Assembly: GCA_029260715.1 (NCBI GenBank)
Contig: JAJDCS010000004.1
Location: forward strand, 1-62,872
Reading direction: 5' to 3'
DNA length: 62,872 nucleotides
Origin: Phycisphaeraceae bacterium
GTDB taxonomy: Bacteria > Planctomycetota > Phycisphaerae > Phycisphaerales > Phycisphaeraceae
Position 1 is the first letter of the stretch, and each line of letters starts with the position of its first letter. The notes under the pieces were generated by a model. The model did not search any database, was not told where the DNA came from, and saw only the letters and a program-made list of their open reading frames with translations. A program made the position numbers and the translations under genes. Shown one piece after another: positions 18,886 to 26,259 of the stretch.

Positions 18886-19905
18886 TCAATTCATTGTCCG
18901 GTCTATCGCCTGGGCGACTCGCACTAGGCTTGGCATCAGTTCCTTTAGCGCCGCGGGTGTGATGGATTGCCCCCCGTCGGTCATGGCGTGCTCGGGGTCG
19001 GGGTGCATCTCGATCATCAGGCCGTCGGCCCCGCTCGCCACCGCGGCGCGGCTCATGTCGGCCACGAGTCTGGCGTAGCCCGTGCCGTGCGACGGGTCAA
19101 CGACGATCGGCAAGTGTGTGCGTTCGTGCAACTCCGGCACGGCTGAAAGGCTCAGCGTGTTGCGTGTGTGGTCCTCGAATGTGCGGATGCCCCGCTCGCA
19201 CAGGATCACGTTCGGGTTGCCCTCCGCGAGGATGTACTCGGCGGCTTGTAGGTATTCGTCGATGGTGGTCGACAGCCCGCGTTTGAACAGCACCGGCTTT
19301 GGCTGTTTGCCGACGGCCTCGAGTAGCTTGAAGTTCTGGCAGTTCCTGGCGCCGATCTGGAGGCAGTCGGCGTAGCTGGAGACCAAGTCCACCTCGGTCG
19401 GCGTGAGCACCTCGGTCACGATGGCCAGCCCGGTCTCTGCCCTGGCCGCGGCTAGTAGTTTCAGCCCTTCTTCGCCCAGGCCCTGGAATGAGTAGGGGTT
19501 TGTGCGTGGCTTGAACGCCCCGCCCCGCAGCCCCTGGCAGCCAGCCGCTTTTACGCCGCGCGCCGAGGCCATGATCTGTTCTTCGTTTTCCACGCTGCAA
19601 GGCCCGGCGATCACCGGCACGTGTTTGCTCCCGAACACGCACGAGTCGCTGAGCTTGACGAGCGTGCGTTCTTTTTTCATCTCACGCGCCGCGATCTTGT
19701 ACGGGTGGAGGATCGGCACCACGCGGTCAACGCCGGGCACCTGCTCGAGTGCGCCCTTATCTTTCTTGCGGTCGTCGCCGATCACCGCGACGACCGTCAG
19801 GTCGGTGCCGACGATTACGTGGTCATTCAGGCCCATCTCACGCACCAGGGCCACCACGTGATCAATTTGCTCTTTCGTTGCTTCTGACTTCATCACCACG
19901 ATCAT
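18886..19905 (-). CDS. aroF: 3-deoxy-7-phosphoheptulonate synthase, type I-beta with regulatory domain
   Basis: A 339-residue DAHP synthase catalysing the first step of the shikimate pathway (phosphoenolpyruvate plus erythrose 4-phosphate). The catalytic barrel is plain: [57 protein letters not shown] and the metal-site [11 protein letters not shown]. Residues 1-80 ([18 protein letters not shown] ... [15 protein letters not shown]) are the ferredoxin-like regulatory domain known from Thermotoga-type enzymes, where it mediates Phe/Tyr inhibition. The ATG at 19905 has AAGGAG 9 nt upstream. A Phe-rich leader frame and terminator precede it, so enzyme level and activity may both respond to aromatic amino acids. 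Confidence 0.95.
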   Translation of the reverse strand: MIVVMKSEATKEQIDHVVALVREMGLNDHVIVGTDLTVVAVIGDDRKKDKGALEQVPGVDRVVPILHPYKIAAREMKKERTLVKLSDSCVFGSKHVPVIAGPCSVENEEQIMASARGVKAAGCQGLRGGAFKPRTNPYSFQGLGEEGLKLLAAARAETGLAIVTEVLTPTEVDLVSSYADCLQIGARNCQNFKLLEAVGKQPKPVLFKRGLSTTIDEYLQAAEYILAEGNPNVILCERGIRTFEDHTRNTLSLSAVPELHERTHLPIVVDPSHGTGYARLVADMSRAAVASGADGLMIEMHPDPEHAMTDGGQSITPAALKELMPSLVRVAQAIDRTMN

Positions 19906-19937
19906 GATTGATAGCTCCTTCCGCGTTCCCCACAATC

Positions 19938-19970
19938 AAAAAAACCCCGACGTGAGTAGCGTCGGGGTTT
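19938..19970 (-). terminator. Attenuator terminator upstream of aroF
   Basis: On the - strand an 11-bp perfect stem (AAACCCCGACG with CGTCGGGGTTT, loop CTACTCA) is followed by an uninterrupted T7 tract. It lies between the leader-peptide stop (19994) and the aroF ATG (19905), inside the aroF leader. It must therefore be read through for aroF expression. Confidence 0.85.
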
Positions 19971-19993
19971 GGATCTTATCGGGCCACAAGGTC

Positions 19994-20059
19994 CTACAGC
20001 ATCCCCGGCGCTAACGGGTTAAAACGGGTAAATCGAAAAAAGGGAAATTGTGCTGTCAT
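19994..20059 (-). CDS. Phe-rich leader peptide of the aroF attenuator
   Basis: A 21-codon frame beginning MTAQFPFFRFTRF and ending in a TAG stop. Phe occupies codons 5, 7, 8, 10 and 13, all TTT. Codons 17-19 (GCG CCG GGG, 20011-20003) can pair with the left terminator arm CCCCGACG (19967-19960) at 7 of 8 positions, forming an antiterminator. A shorter hairpin (CCCG at 20018-20015 with CGGG) could sequester that segment instead. Ribosomes stalled at the Phe codons would leave codons 17-19 free and prevent termination; ribosomes reaching the stop would cover them. Start ATG 20059 is at or next to the predicted transcription start, so it may be translated as a leaderless message. Confidence 0.75.
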   Translation of the reverse strand: MTAQFPFFRFTRFNPLAPGML

Positions 20060-20066
20060 TACTCTA

Positions 20067-20095
20067 AGTATTCCACACCCCGTGTGCGAAGTCAA
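20067..20095 (-). promoter_or_regulatory. aroF leader promoter
   Basis: TTGACT (20095-20090 on the - strand), a 17-bp spacer and AATACT (20072-20067). The start point predicted 6-7 nt downstream falls at 20060-20059, exactly at the leader-peptide ATG. Confidence 0.65.
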
Positions 20096-20231
20096 CTAAT
20101 TCTTCGACCATCTCAGGGCGTGGCATAAGCGTAGCCATAGCGCCGCCCCCGGCTCTGGCGCCCGCACCTAGGCGGCCGTACGGCGTCTTACCGCGTGCCA
20201 AACCGGCTGGCGGGGGTGCGGCCTTGCTTCA

Positions 20232-20315
20232 TGCGGGCGATAGGACTCGAACCTACACGGGTGTTACCCCACCAGAACCTAAATCTGGCGCGTCTGCCAG
20301 TTCCGCCACGCCCGC
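20232..20315 (-). tRNA. tRNA-Leu (anticodon TAG)
   Basis: An 84-nt class II tRNA: acceptor GCGGGCG/CGCCCGC with discriminator A, anticodon stem CCAGA/TCTGG with loop TTTAGGT, a long variable arm (GGGG-TAACA-CCCG region) and T-arm with GGTTCGAGTCC. CCA is not encoded. Confidence 0.93.
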
Positions 20316-20318
20316 GAA

Positions 20319-20342
20319 CACCTGCCGTGAGTAGCGGCAGGT
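20319..20342. repeat. Hairpin just upstream of tRNA-Leu, TGAGTAG loop
   Basis: Perfect 8-bp stem ACCTGCCG / CGGCAGGT with a 7-nt loop TGAGTAG (CTACTCA on the - strand). The loop and its CG closing pairs are identical to those of the aroF attenuator terminator. It lies between the tRNA-Leu promoter region (- strand TATGAT at 20350-20355) and the tRNA. Confidence 0.6.
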
Positions 20343-20387
20343 CAGCACCATCATAGCAACACGGCGCGGGGCCCCCACCCGTCAAAA

Positions 20388-20418
20388 GAAAAACCCCTCG
20401 GCCGGGCCGAGGGGTTTG
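20388..20418 (-). terminator. Rho-independent terminator of the PEP-CTERM gene at 20448
   Basis: On the - strand, AAACCCCTCGGCC / GGCCGAGGGGTTT forms a long GC stem followed by TTCTTTT, about 30 nt after the stop codon. Confidence 0.8.
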
Positions 20419-20447
20419 GTAAATCAACTTTTAACAGTCGCCCAGTC

Positions 20448-21269
20448 TTACGCCATGCGACGGCGGCGGACCGAGGCGGCCAAGGCACCGGCGCCCAGCA
20501 CGCTCAGCGCCGCGGTCAGCGGCTCGGGCGTGGGGTGGGTCTGCCCGGGAGGGCCTTTAAGGGTGCCCACGAAAAGCCAGTCGCTGGAGTAAATGTGCGG
20601 GTACCGGCCGTTTGAGTCGGCGGCGATCAGCCCGTTTCCACCGTCGTGGTTGAGCCAACCCCAACCCACAAAATCATCGGGGCCGCCGTAACCGACGTGG
20701 CTGCCCAGGCGGTGGTCGTCGGTGTTGTTGAACTTGAACGAGAAGCCCATGCCCCCGTCTTCGTCTTGCAGGTCGACAACAACGTTGCCCAGTTGGTGGC
20801 CGGCGGCGGCGGTCATCGTGCCGGTGTGATGGGCGGTGCTCGCAACCGGACCGGCCGTTACGCCGAAGTCCGACGCGCCGGGGCCGCTGACGTCGGAGAC
20901 CAGACCCGACTGACTGCCGTCGTAGGTGAACATAACGTCCCACTCGCCGGTGGTGGAGGCGTCCCAAGCGCTGCCAATGTCGAGGCCGCCGTAAAGGGTG
21001 CCCATGATCGTGAAGATGTTCGTGTCCGTGTCATACGTCGCCATCATGCTATTCGTGTCGGCCGGGCGGAACGTCCAAACATGGTTTGAGTCGTTCGAGA
21101 GCAGCCCGTCCAGACGCAGCATGTATGTCGGCTGACGCTCCGCGCCGTCCGGGTGAGAATCCAGGTTCCACTGCATCAATACAGCCTCAGCGGGCGACGC
21201 GGAAAACGCCACCGCCACACCGGCCACAGCCAACCCTCCAAGCACTCTCTTCCGTAACCATGAAAACAT
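20448..21269 (-). CDS. PEP-CTERM sorting domain protein (PEPxTAA type)
   Basis: A 273-residue exported protein with start ATG 21269, preceded by GGAGG and followed by a classic signal peptide (KRVLGGLAVAGVAVAFSASP, AEA). The mature part contains a repetitive beta-type domain with an internal FSFKFNNTDDHRLGSHVGYGG segment and no catalytic motif recognised. The C terminus is PTPEPLTAALSVLGAGALAA then SVRRRRMA, a PEP-CTERM signal of the same PEPLTAALS subtype as the gene at 4512. It is divergent from the PEP-CTERM gene at 21819, with which it shares the bases ATCGCT between ribosome binding site and start. The function is unknown. Confidence 0.8.
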   Translation of the reverse strand: MFSWLRKRVLGGLAVAGVAVAFSASPAEAVLMQWNLDSHPDGAERQPTYMLRLDGLLSNDSNHVWTFRPADTNSMMATYDTDTNIFTIMGTLYGGLDIGSAWDASTTGEWDVMFTYDGSQSGLVSDVSGPGASDFGVTAGPVASTAHHTGTMTAAAGHQLGNVVVDLQDEDGGMGFSFKFNNTDDHRLGSHVGYGGPDDFVGWGWLNHDGGNGLIAADSNGRYPHIYSSDWLFVGTLKGPPGQTHPTPEPLTAALSVLGAGALAASVRRRRMA

Positions 21270-21369
21270 AGCGATTCCTCCAGAAATAAAATTGTTCTCT
21301 CGTCCTAGTTCTCTCTCACCGCTCCCTTGGCCTACAAGAATGACCTTTGGGAAGTGTCCTAACCTTATT

Positions 21370-21398
21370 ACATTACCCGGCGGGACGCCCGCAAGCAA
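21370..21398 (-). promoter_or_regulatory. Promoter of the PEP-CTERM gene at 20448
   Basis: On the - strand: TTGCTT (21398-21393), 17-bp spacer, TAATGT (21375-21370). Transcription would start near 21363, giving a leader of about 94 nt. Confidence 0.5.
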
Positions 21399-21818
21399 GA
21401 GAAAATTTAATAAAAAACAGTGATTTATAGCCTGTTTTTCGTTCTTTGAGCGGGGATCTGTGAAGCTGGGGGAGATGCATTATTTGCAAGGTTTTTTGGC
21501 CTTGCCGTTCTTCATTCCCACCGCCGGCTTGGCTTGAGCAAAGCGCCTCGCGCGGCAGCGTATCGGCCTCGTGTAGCCCCGGCTTCTTTACCCAAACCGC
21601 CAAAACCAGCCAGCTTCGCCAGGCCTCACTGCCGGAAAAAATTTTGCCCATCAAAAAAATTTCTTCAGAACACTTCGCACAAGGGAATATTCGGTGTATC
21701 TATTTCTTTGAGGGAAAACAGAGAGATCGAGAAGGCTTCTGTAGCCGCAGCCATCCACACGGAGGGCGGGCGGATGACGAAGTCATTTCTCACAACACAC
21801 CTGGAGAGGAGAATCGCT
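21399..21818. other. Divergent intergenic region with two hairpins
   Basis: Perfect hairpins occur at 21413-21439 (AAAAACAG with CTGTTTTT) and at about 21486-21505 (GCAAGG with CCTTGC). Open frames run through this stretch but look non-coding. An in-frame ATG at 21774 with GGAGGGCGG upstream is an alternative start for the next gene. Confidence 0.4.
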
Positions 21819-22772
21819 GTGGTTCAATCATTAAACAAGGTTCGCAGACGGCTGATCAAAGCCGGGTCGCTCGCGGCGGCCATCGCGGTCAGCCAAGGCT
21901 TCGCTACGCAAAACACGCACGCGTTGACCGTGGACGGCGACCTGAGCGACTGGGGCATCACCGTCGCTGACAACAACGGCAGTGTGTTCAATACCGTCTC
22001 GGCCCCCGGCCTGGGCGGGTTCCATATTGAGGACCAGGACGACAACGCCGGCAACGGCGGGTTCCTGGGGCCCAACAGCGGCGGGCAGAATTATGACGGC
22101 GAGTTCATGGGCGTCGCACGCCAAGGCAACCAACTGCACTTCGCGATCGTCACCGGGCAGCGCCCCGATAACGGCGAGACCCACTACAGCCCAGGCGACC
22201 TGCGCATCACCCTGGCGGGCGGGGACGTCTACGGGATCGAGTTCGGCGGCGGGGCCTACAACGCCGACACCGGCGCTGCCATCACCGAAGGCGACATGGG
22301 CACCACCTACAGCCTGAACAGCAACGGGTATACCCAGTCCGGCGGCGTGACGAACCACGGCGGCAGCGAGTTGGCTGGGTCCGTATGGCTCAACCCGGCA
22401 TGGATTCTTGACCCCATCGCGCCTCAGACCGAGGTCCAGATCGACCACGCCCTTACCCTGGGCGGACCCGTGGGCATGGCTGACTACTTCTACTCACGCA
22501 ACGAAGGCGTCCTGGGCTACTACACCGGGACACAGCACGCAATCATCGAAGGCTCGATCGACCTGGCGTTTTTCGGCCTGTCGCCGCTTGAGGTCAGCCA
22601 AATCACCTCGATCCAATGGCACCCAAGCTGCGGCAACGACGAGTTGATCGTAAACCCAACGTTCCCGCCGGGCTCACCGCCCCCGGGCACACCCGAGCCG
22701 ATCACGGCTGCGATGGGCATCATCAGCCTCGGCGCTTTGAGCCTGACCACCCGTCGCCGCTCGACTCGCTGA
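21819..22772 (+). CDS. PEP-CTERM sorting domain protein (PEPxTAA type)
   Basis: A 317-residue exported protein. The GTG start at 21819 is chosen because GGAGAGGAG lies 7 nt upstream and the result is a normal signal peptide (basic KVRRRLIKAG, then SLAAAIAVSQGFA). An ATG at 21774 would add 15 residues. The mature protein begins LTVDGDLSDWGITVADN, a pattern typical of secreted beta-sandwich surface or sugar-binding modules, and is rich in Gly and Asn. The C terminus is GTPEPITAAMGIISLGALS followed by TTRRRSTR, the PEPxTAA variant of PEP-CTERM. A strong terminator follows. Ligand and role are unknown. Confidence 0.78.
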   Translation: MVQSLNKVRRRLIKAGSLAAAIAVSQGFATQNTHALTVDGDLSDWGITVADNNGSVFNTVSAPGLGGFHIEDQDDNAGNGGFLGPNSGGQNYDGEFMGVARQGNQLHFAIVTGQRPDNGETHYSPGDLRITLAGGDVYGIEFGGGAYNADTGAAITEGDMGTTYSLNSNGYTQSGGVTNHGGSELAGSVWLNPAWILDPIAPQTEVQIDHALTLGGPVGMADYFYSRNEGVLGYYTGTQHAIIEGSIDLAFFGLSPLEVSQITSIQWHPSCGNDELIVNPTFPPGSPPPGTPEPITAAMGIISLGALSLTTRRRSTR

Positions 22773-22805
22773 TCGGTCACGGAACAATTAGACAGCAACA
22801 CTCAG

Positions 22806-22836
22806 ACCCCCTCGGCCCAAACCGAGGGGGTTTTTA
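22806..22836 (+). terminator. Rho-independent terminator
   Basis: ACCCCCTCGG / CCGAGGGGGT stem with a short CCCAAA loop, followed by TTTTTA, 34 nt after the PEP-CTERM stop. Confidence 0.85.
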
Positions 22837-22936
22837 CATCCGACAAAACCCGACCAATGCGGCCCTCGCTGCAACACTGAGCGATTGTGCCCAAGCAGGT
22901 GGGCAACCCTCCCCCACCGCCGCTCGCCTGGGCCTC

Positions 22937-22942
22937 TATAAT
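22937..22942 (+). promoter_or_regulatory. -10 box of the ebo-type operon
   Basis: A perfect TATAAT at 22937-22942, with no good -35 hexamer 16-18 bp upstream. The start point would be near 22949, 28-55 nt before the candidate ATGs. Confidence 0.5.
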
Positions 22943-23003
22943 TCGCTGTGCGCATCCCACACGGCACCAGCAAAATATGAGCCCATACCCCCGCACAAGC
23001 CCG

Positions 23004-23306
23004 ATGACCTACACCCAAGCGGTGGACGCCTACTTCCAAGAGCACCGCGCCAAGCTGATCGACATCGCCGCCTTCTTCGACCGGCTAGACCGCGCGCCCG
23101 GAAATAAAGCACCGCGCCATGACGACCCGCGCGTCGCCGCCCTGCGCCGCTGCATCGCACTGCTCAACGACGGTCAGCCCAACCGCGCCCGACGCGTGCT
23201 CGAAACACTCAGCGACCCAACCACCGCCCCCACAGACCAACCCGGCTCACCCGCCACCGGCGCCTACACACCACCCAACACCCCCAGCTCAAACGCCAAC
23301 ACGTGA
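23004..23306 (+). CDS. Small hypothetical protein heading the ebo-type operon
   Basis: A 100-residue protein (from ATG 23004; ATG 22977 would add 9). Residues 1-70 are helical and charged ([21 protein letters not shown] and [20 protein letters not shown]). The tail is a Pro/Thr/Ala-rich low-complexity segment. The last 4 bases overlap the GTG start of the TatD-like gene, so translation is coupled. It does not resemble EboA, which is longer and occupies this place in canonical ebo operons. The family is not recognised. Confidence 0.6.
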   Translation: MTYTQAVDAYFQEHRAKLIDIAAFFDRLDRAPGNKAPRHDDPRVAALRRCIALLNDGQPNRARRVLETLSDPTTAPTDQPGSPATGAYTPPNTPSSNANT

Positions 23307-24118
23307 ACTACATCGACCCGCACATCCACATGGTCTCCCGCACGACCGACGACTACCGCCGCATGGCCATGGCCGGGTGCGTCGCCGTCACCGAGCCCGC
23401 CTTCTGGGCCGGCTTCGACCGCTCCTCACCACAGGGCTTCCACGACTACTTCCGACAACTCACCGACTACGAACCCCGCCGCGCCGCCGCCTTCGGCATC
23501 CGCCACTACTGCTGGCTGTGCATCAACCCGAAAGAAGCGCAGGACATGGCGCTGGCCAAAGACGTCATCGCTTTGATCCCGCAGTTCCTCGACGAGCCGA
23601 ACGTCTTGGGCATCGGCGAGATCGGCTTAAACAAGAACACCAAGAACGAGCTGGCCGTGCTCGAACAGCAGATCGCCCTGGCCGACCAGCACAACCGCCT
23701 CATCCTCGTCCACACGCCTCACCTTGAAGACAAGCTCAAGGGCACCCTCCTGATCATCGACGCGATCAAGCGCAACACGCGCATCGACCCGGCCCGTGTG
23801 CTGATCGACCACGTGGAAGAGCACACCGTCGCCGCCGTCCTGGACGCGGGCTTCTGGGCGGGCATGACGCTGTACCCGGACAGCAAGTGCACGCCCCAAC
23901 GCGCCGTAGACATACTCGAAACCTACGGCCACCACCGGCTGGTGATGAACTCCGCCGGTGACTGGGGCCCTAGCGACCCGCTGTCCGTCCCGCACGCCCG
24001 CCTCGAAATGCTCACCCGCGGCCACACCCGCGACACAGTCACCCAAGTCACGCTCCACAACCCCGCCACGTTCCTAGGCCAGTGCGACAAGTTCCGCTTT
24101 GACTCCGCTACCGATTGA
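23303..24118 (+). CDS. TatD family metal-dependent hydrolase (EboB-like)
   Basis: A 271-residue amidohydrolase-fold protein. The first metal-binding motif is DPHIHM at residues 4-9. Further conserved segments are [33 protein letters not shown] and [13 protein letters not shown], matching the metal ligands (E, H, H, D) of TatD-like phosphatase/nuclease proteins. In ebo clusters this enzyme accompanies EboC, EboE and EboF. It starts with GTG overlapping the upstream stop, and the next gene follows after 6 nt. The substrate is unknown. Confidence 0.85.
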   Translation: MNYIDPHIHMVSRTTDDYRRMAMAGCVAVTEPAFWAGFDRSSPQGFHDYFRQLTDYEPRRAAAFGIRHYCWLCINPKEAQDMALAKDVIALIPQFLDEPNVLGIGEIGLNKNTKNELAVLEQQIALADQHNRLILVHTPHLEDKLKGTLLIIDAIKRNTRIDPARVLIDHVEEHTVAAVLDAGFWAGMTLYPDSKCTPQRAVDILETYGHHRLVMNSAGDWGPSDPLSVPHARLEMLTRGHTRDTVTQVTLHNPATFLGQCDKFRFDSATD

Positions 24119-24124
24119 CCCGTC

Positions 24125-25327
24125 ATGCGCAACCTGCTTGGCCATGGAACCGTGCTGGGCTACTGCACCAACGTGCATAGCGGCGCCACCTATGAACAAG
24201 TCCTCGCCGGCCTCCAACAACACGCCCTAAGCGTCAAAGAACAGGTCAGCCCCGACGCGCCCATGGGCGTCGGACTCTGGCTAAGCGCACAAACCGCACG
24301 CGACATCATCGCCCTCAACCGCGCCCACGACTTCGCCCGCTGGTTATCCGACCACGGCCTGCTGCCCTACACCCTCAACGGCTTCCCACACGGCGACTTC
24401 CACCAACCCACCGTCAAACACCGCGTCTACCACCCCGACTGGCGATCACCCGACCGCCTCAACTACACCCTCGACCTAATCACCATCCTCGACACCCTCC
24501 TAGAACCCGGCGCCGAAGGCAGCATCTCGACGCTGCCGATCGGGTGGCGAGAGGATTTCGCCAGCGATGAACCGGCGCTGAACCGTGCAGTTCAAAACCT
24601 GCTGCGCGTGGTCAACCACTTGGCTGACCATGAGCAGCGGACCGGGCGGCTGATCCACCTCGACCTAGAACCCGAGCCGGGGTGTTTGCTGCAAACCAGC
24701 CAAGACGTGGTGAGCTTGTTCGTGGACCGCCTCGACCGAGGCGGTGACGCCCGGCGCATCCGACGATACCTGCGCGTGTGTTACGATGTCTGCCACACCG
24801 CCGTCATGTTCGAGGGTCAAGCAGCCGCCCTGGAACGATACAAGCAAGCGGGCATCCAAATCGGTAAGGTGCAGCTATCGTCTGCGGTGGCGGTTGATTT
24901 TGATCGGGTACCGTCAAGCTGGCGGGCCGCCGCCCTCGAACAACTCGCTGGCTTTGCCGAAGACCGCTACCTGCACCAAACAACGACCCGAACCCAAGGC
25001 GACGGCTGCCATCCCCGCGTGACGTTCTTTGACGACCTGCCCGCCGCGTTGGCCGCTTGCAACGGTGGGCAGCCGGCTGGTGAATGGCGCGTCCACTTCC
25101 ACGTGCCCCTGTTTCTTGAGCACATCGGCGAGCTAAGCACAACACACCAACAAACCGCCGACTTCCTTTCGCTCGTCGGGCCGGACGCGCCCGTGAAGCA
25201 CTTCGAGGTCGAAACCTACGCATGGACCGTGCTGCCACGAGAGCTACAGGCTTCTGATTTAGCCGACGGCATTGCCCAAGAGTTGGACTGGGTCACCCGC
25301 CACGCCCCTGCCAAAGTACCGTCATGA
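24125..25327 (+). CDS. eboE: EboE-like metabolite traffic protein (sugar isomerase / AP endonuclease-2 fold)
   Basis: A 400-residue TIM-barrel-type protein. The opening YCTNVHSGATYEQVLAGLQ, then GVGLWLSAQTA and LNGFPHGDFHQPTVKHRVY match the EboE family. LDLEPEPGCLLQTSQDVV and CYDVCHTAVMFEGQ supply the acidic and His metal-site residues of xylose-isomerase-like barrels. In cyanobacterial ebo operons the set is implicated in moving lipid-linked precursors such as the scytonemin monomer across the inner membrane. It overlaps the next gene by 4 nt (ATGA), so it is part of the same operon. Confidence 0.85.
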   Translation: MRNLLGHGTVLGYCTNVHSGATYEQVLAGLQQHALSVKEQVSPDAPMGVGLWLSAQTARDIIALNRAHDFARWLSDHGLLPYTLNGFPHGDFHQPTVKHRVYHPDWRSPDRLNYTLDLITILDTLLEPGAEGSISTLPIGWREDFASDEPALNRAVQNLLRVVNHLADHEQRTGRLIHLDLEPEPGCLLQTSQDVVSLFVDRLDRGGDARRIRRYLRVCYDVCHTAVMFEGQAAALERYKQAGIQIGKVQLSSAVAVDFDRVPSSWRAAALEQLAGFAEDRYLHQTTTRTQGDGCHPRVTFFDDLPAALAACNGGQPAGEWRVHFHVPLFLEHIGELSTTHQQTADFLSLVGPDAPVKHFEVETYAWTVLPRELQASDLADGIAQELDWVTRHAPAKVPS

Positions 25328-26226
25328 CCGCCCACGCGATGCGACAAACATTGTCCGGCTACGCTCAACTGACGCGGCTCTCGAACCTGCCGACGTGTGT
25401 GACAAATGTGTTAACGGGTAGCGCGATCGCGTTAACGAACGAACCGACTCAACCGCCGCCGTGGGCGTTGGTCACGCTTGCCATCTGCGTGGTCGCACTT
25501 CTCTACACCGCTGGCATGGCCATGAACGACGCGGTCGACGCGGCCTCCGACGCCCATACACGCCCCACTCGCCCCATCCCGACGGGCCAAGTAAGCCTGC
25601 GCAGCGCGACACTGTTTTCTGTTACTGCTTTCCTGGCCGCGATGGCGCTGCTGAGCACGCGCGGGGTTGGGCCGTTGGTGACAGTCGCGATGCTGGCAGC
25701 CGCCATTGTCGGGTACAACCTCACACACAAGCGGTTCGCTTGGTCGGCAGTGCTAATGGGTCTGTGCCGGGGGTTGGTATACCTCACCGCCGCAACGGTG
25801 GTGTCCCCGACACGGCTGTGGGAAACGGGCGCTGTGGCGTGGATTTTTGCGGGTGTGCTGACGGGATACGCGATAGCGGTCACGCTGTTGGCACGGGGCG
25901 AACACACCGCTGAAGCCCCATCGGGCCGGTGGTTGGCAGTGGTGTTGCCCCTATGGGTGCTCGCACCGGCTGTGGTTGTATGCCCTTACCATTTATTATT
26001 GGCGCTACTGACAGCCACGGTACTTGTAGCCTGGCTAATCCGTGGGGCTAGGCTGATCTACCAACAACCGCCCCGTACCGTTCCGGCTGTCCACGCCTGG
26101 CTCGCTGGGTATTGCTTGATCGACGCGTACTTCCTATCGCTGTTGGGTCGGCCTGTGCTTGCGGGAGTGGCGATGGGATGCTTTATGATGACGATATGGG
26201 CGCAGCGACGCGTCGCGGGCACTTAG
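25324..26226 (+). CDS. eboC: UbiA-like prenyltransferase EboC
   Basis: A 300-residue polytopic membrane protein of the UbiA prenyltransferase superfamily with about eight helices. The first Asp-rich motif is NDAVDAASD (NDxxDxxxD), preceded by LTRLSNLPTCVTNVLTG, the usual UbiA N terminus. The EboC subfamily is inferred from its neighbours EboE and EboF. It would prenylate an aromatic or other acceptor in the membrane, but the acceptor is not known. It is translationally coupled to eboE (ATGA). Confidence 0.85.
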   Translation: MTAHAMRQTLSGYAQLTRLSNLPTCVTNVLTGSAIALTNEPTQPPPWALVTLAICVVALLYTAGMAMNDAVDAASDAHTRPTRPIPTGQVSLRSATLFSVTAFLAAMALLSTRGVGPLVTVAMLAAAIVGYNLTHKRFAWSAVLMGLCRGLVYLTAATVVSPTRLWETGAVAWIFAGVLTGYAIAVTLLARGEHTAEAPSGRWLAVVLPLWVLAPAVVVCPYHLLLALLTATVLVAWLIRGARLIYQQPPRTVPAVHAWLAGYCLIDAYFLSLLGRPVLAGVAMGCFMMTIWAQRRVAGT

Positions 26227-26259
26227 CGCCGCCCACCGGAAAAATGAACGTATTCAACC

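Noticed and set aside
23004-23306. eboA assignment for the first gene of the cluster
   Set aside because: The protein is much shorter than EboA and lacks its recognisable helical repeats.
24665-25238. Several - strand frames antisense to the EboE-like gene
   Set aside because: They are shadows of a high-GC gene, without start signals or domains.
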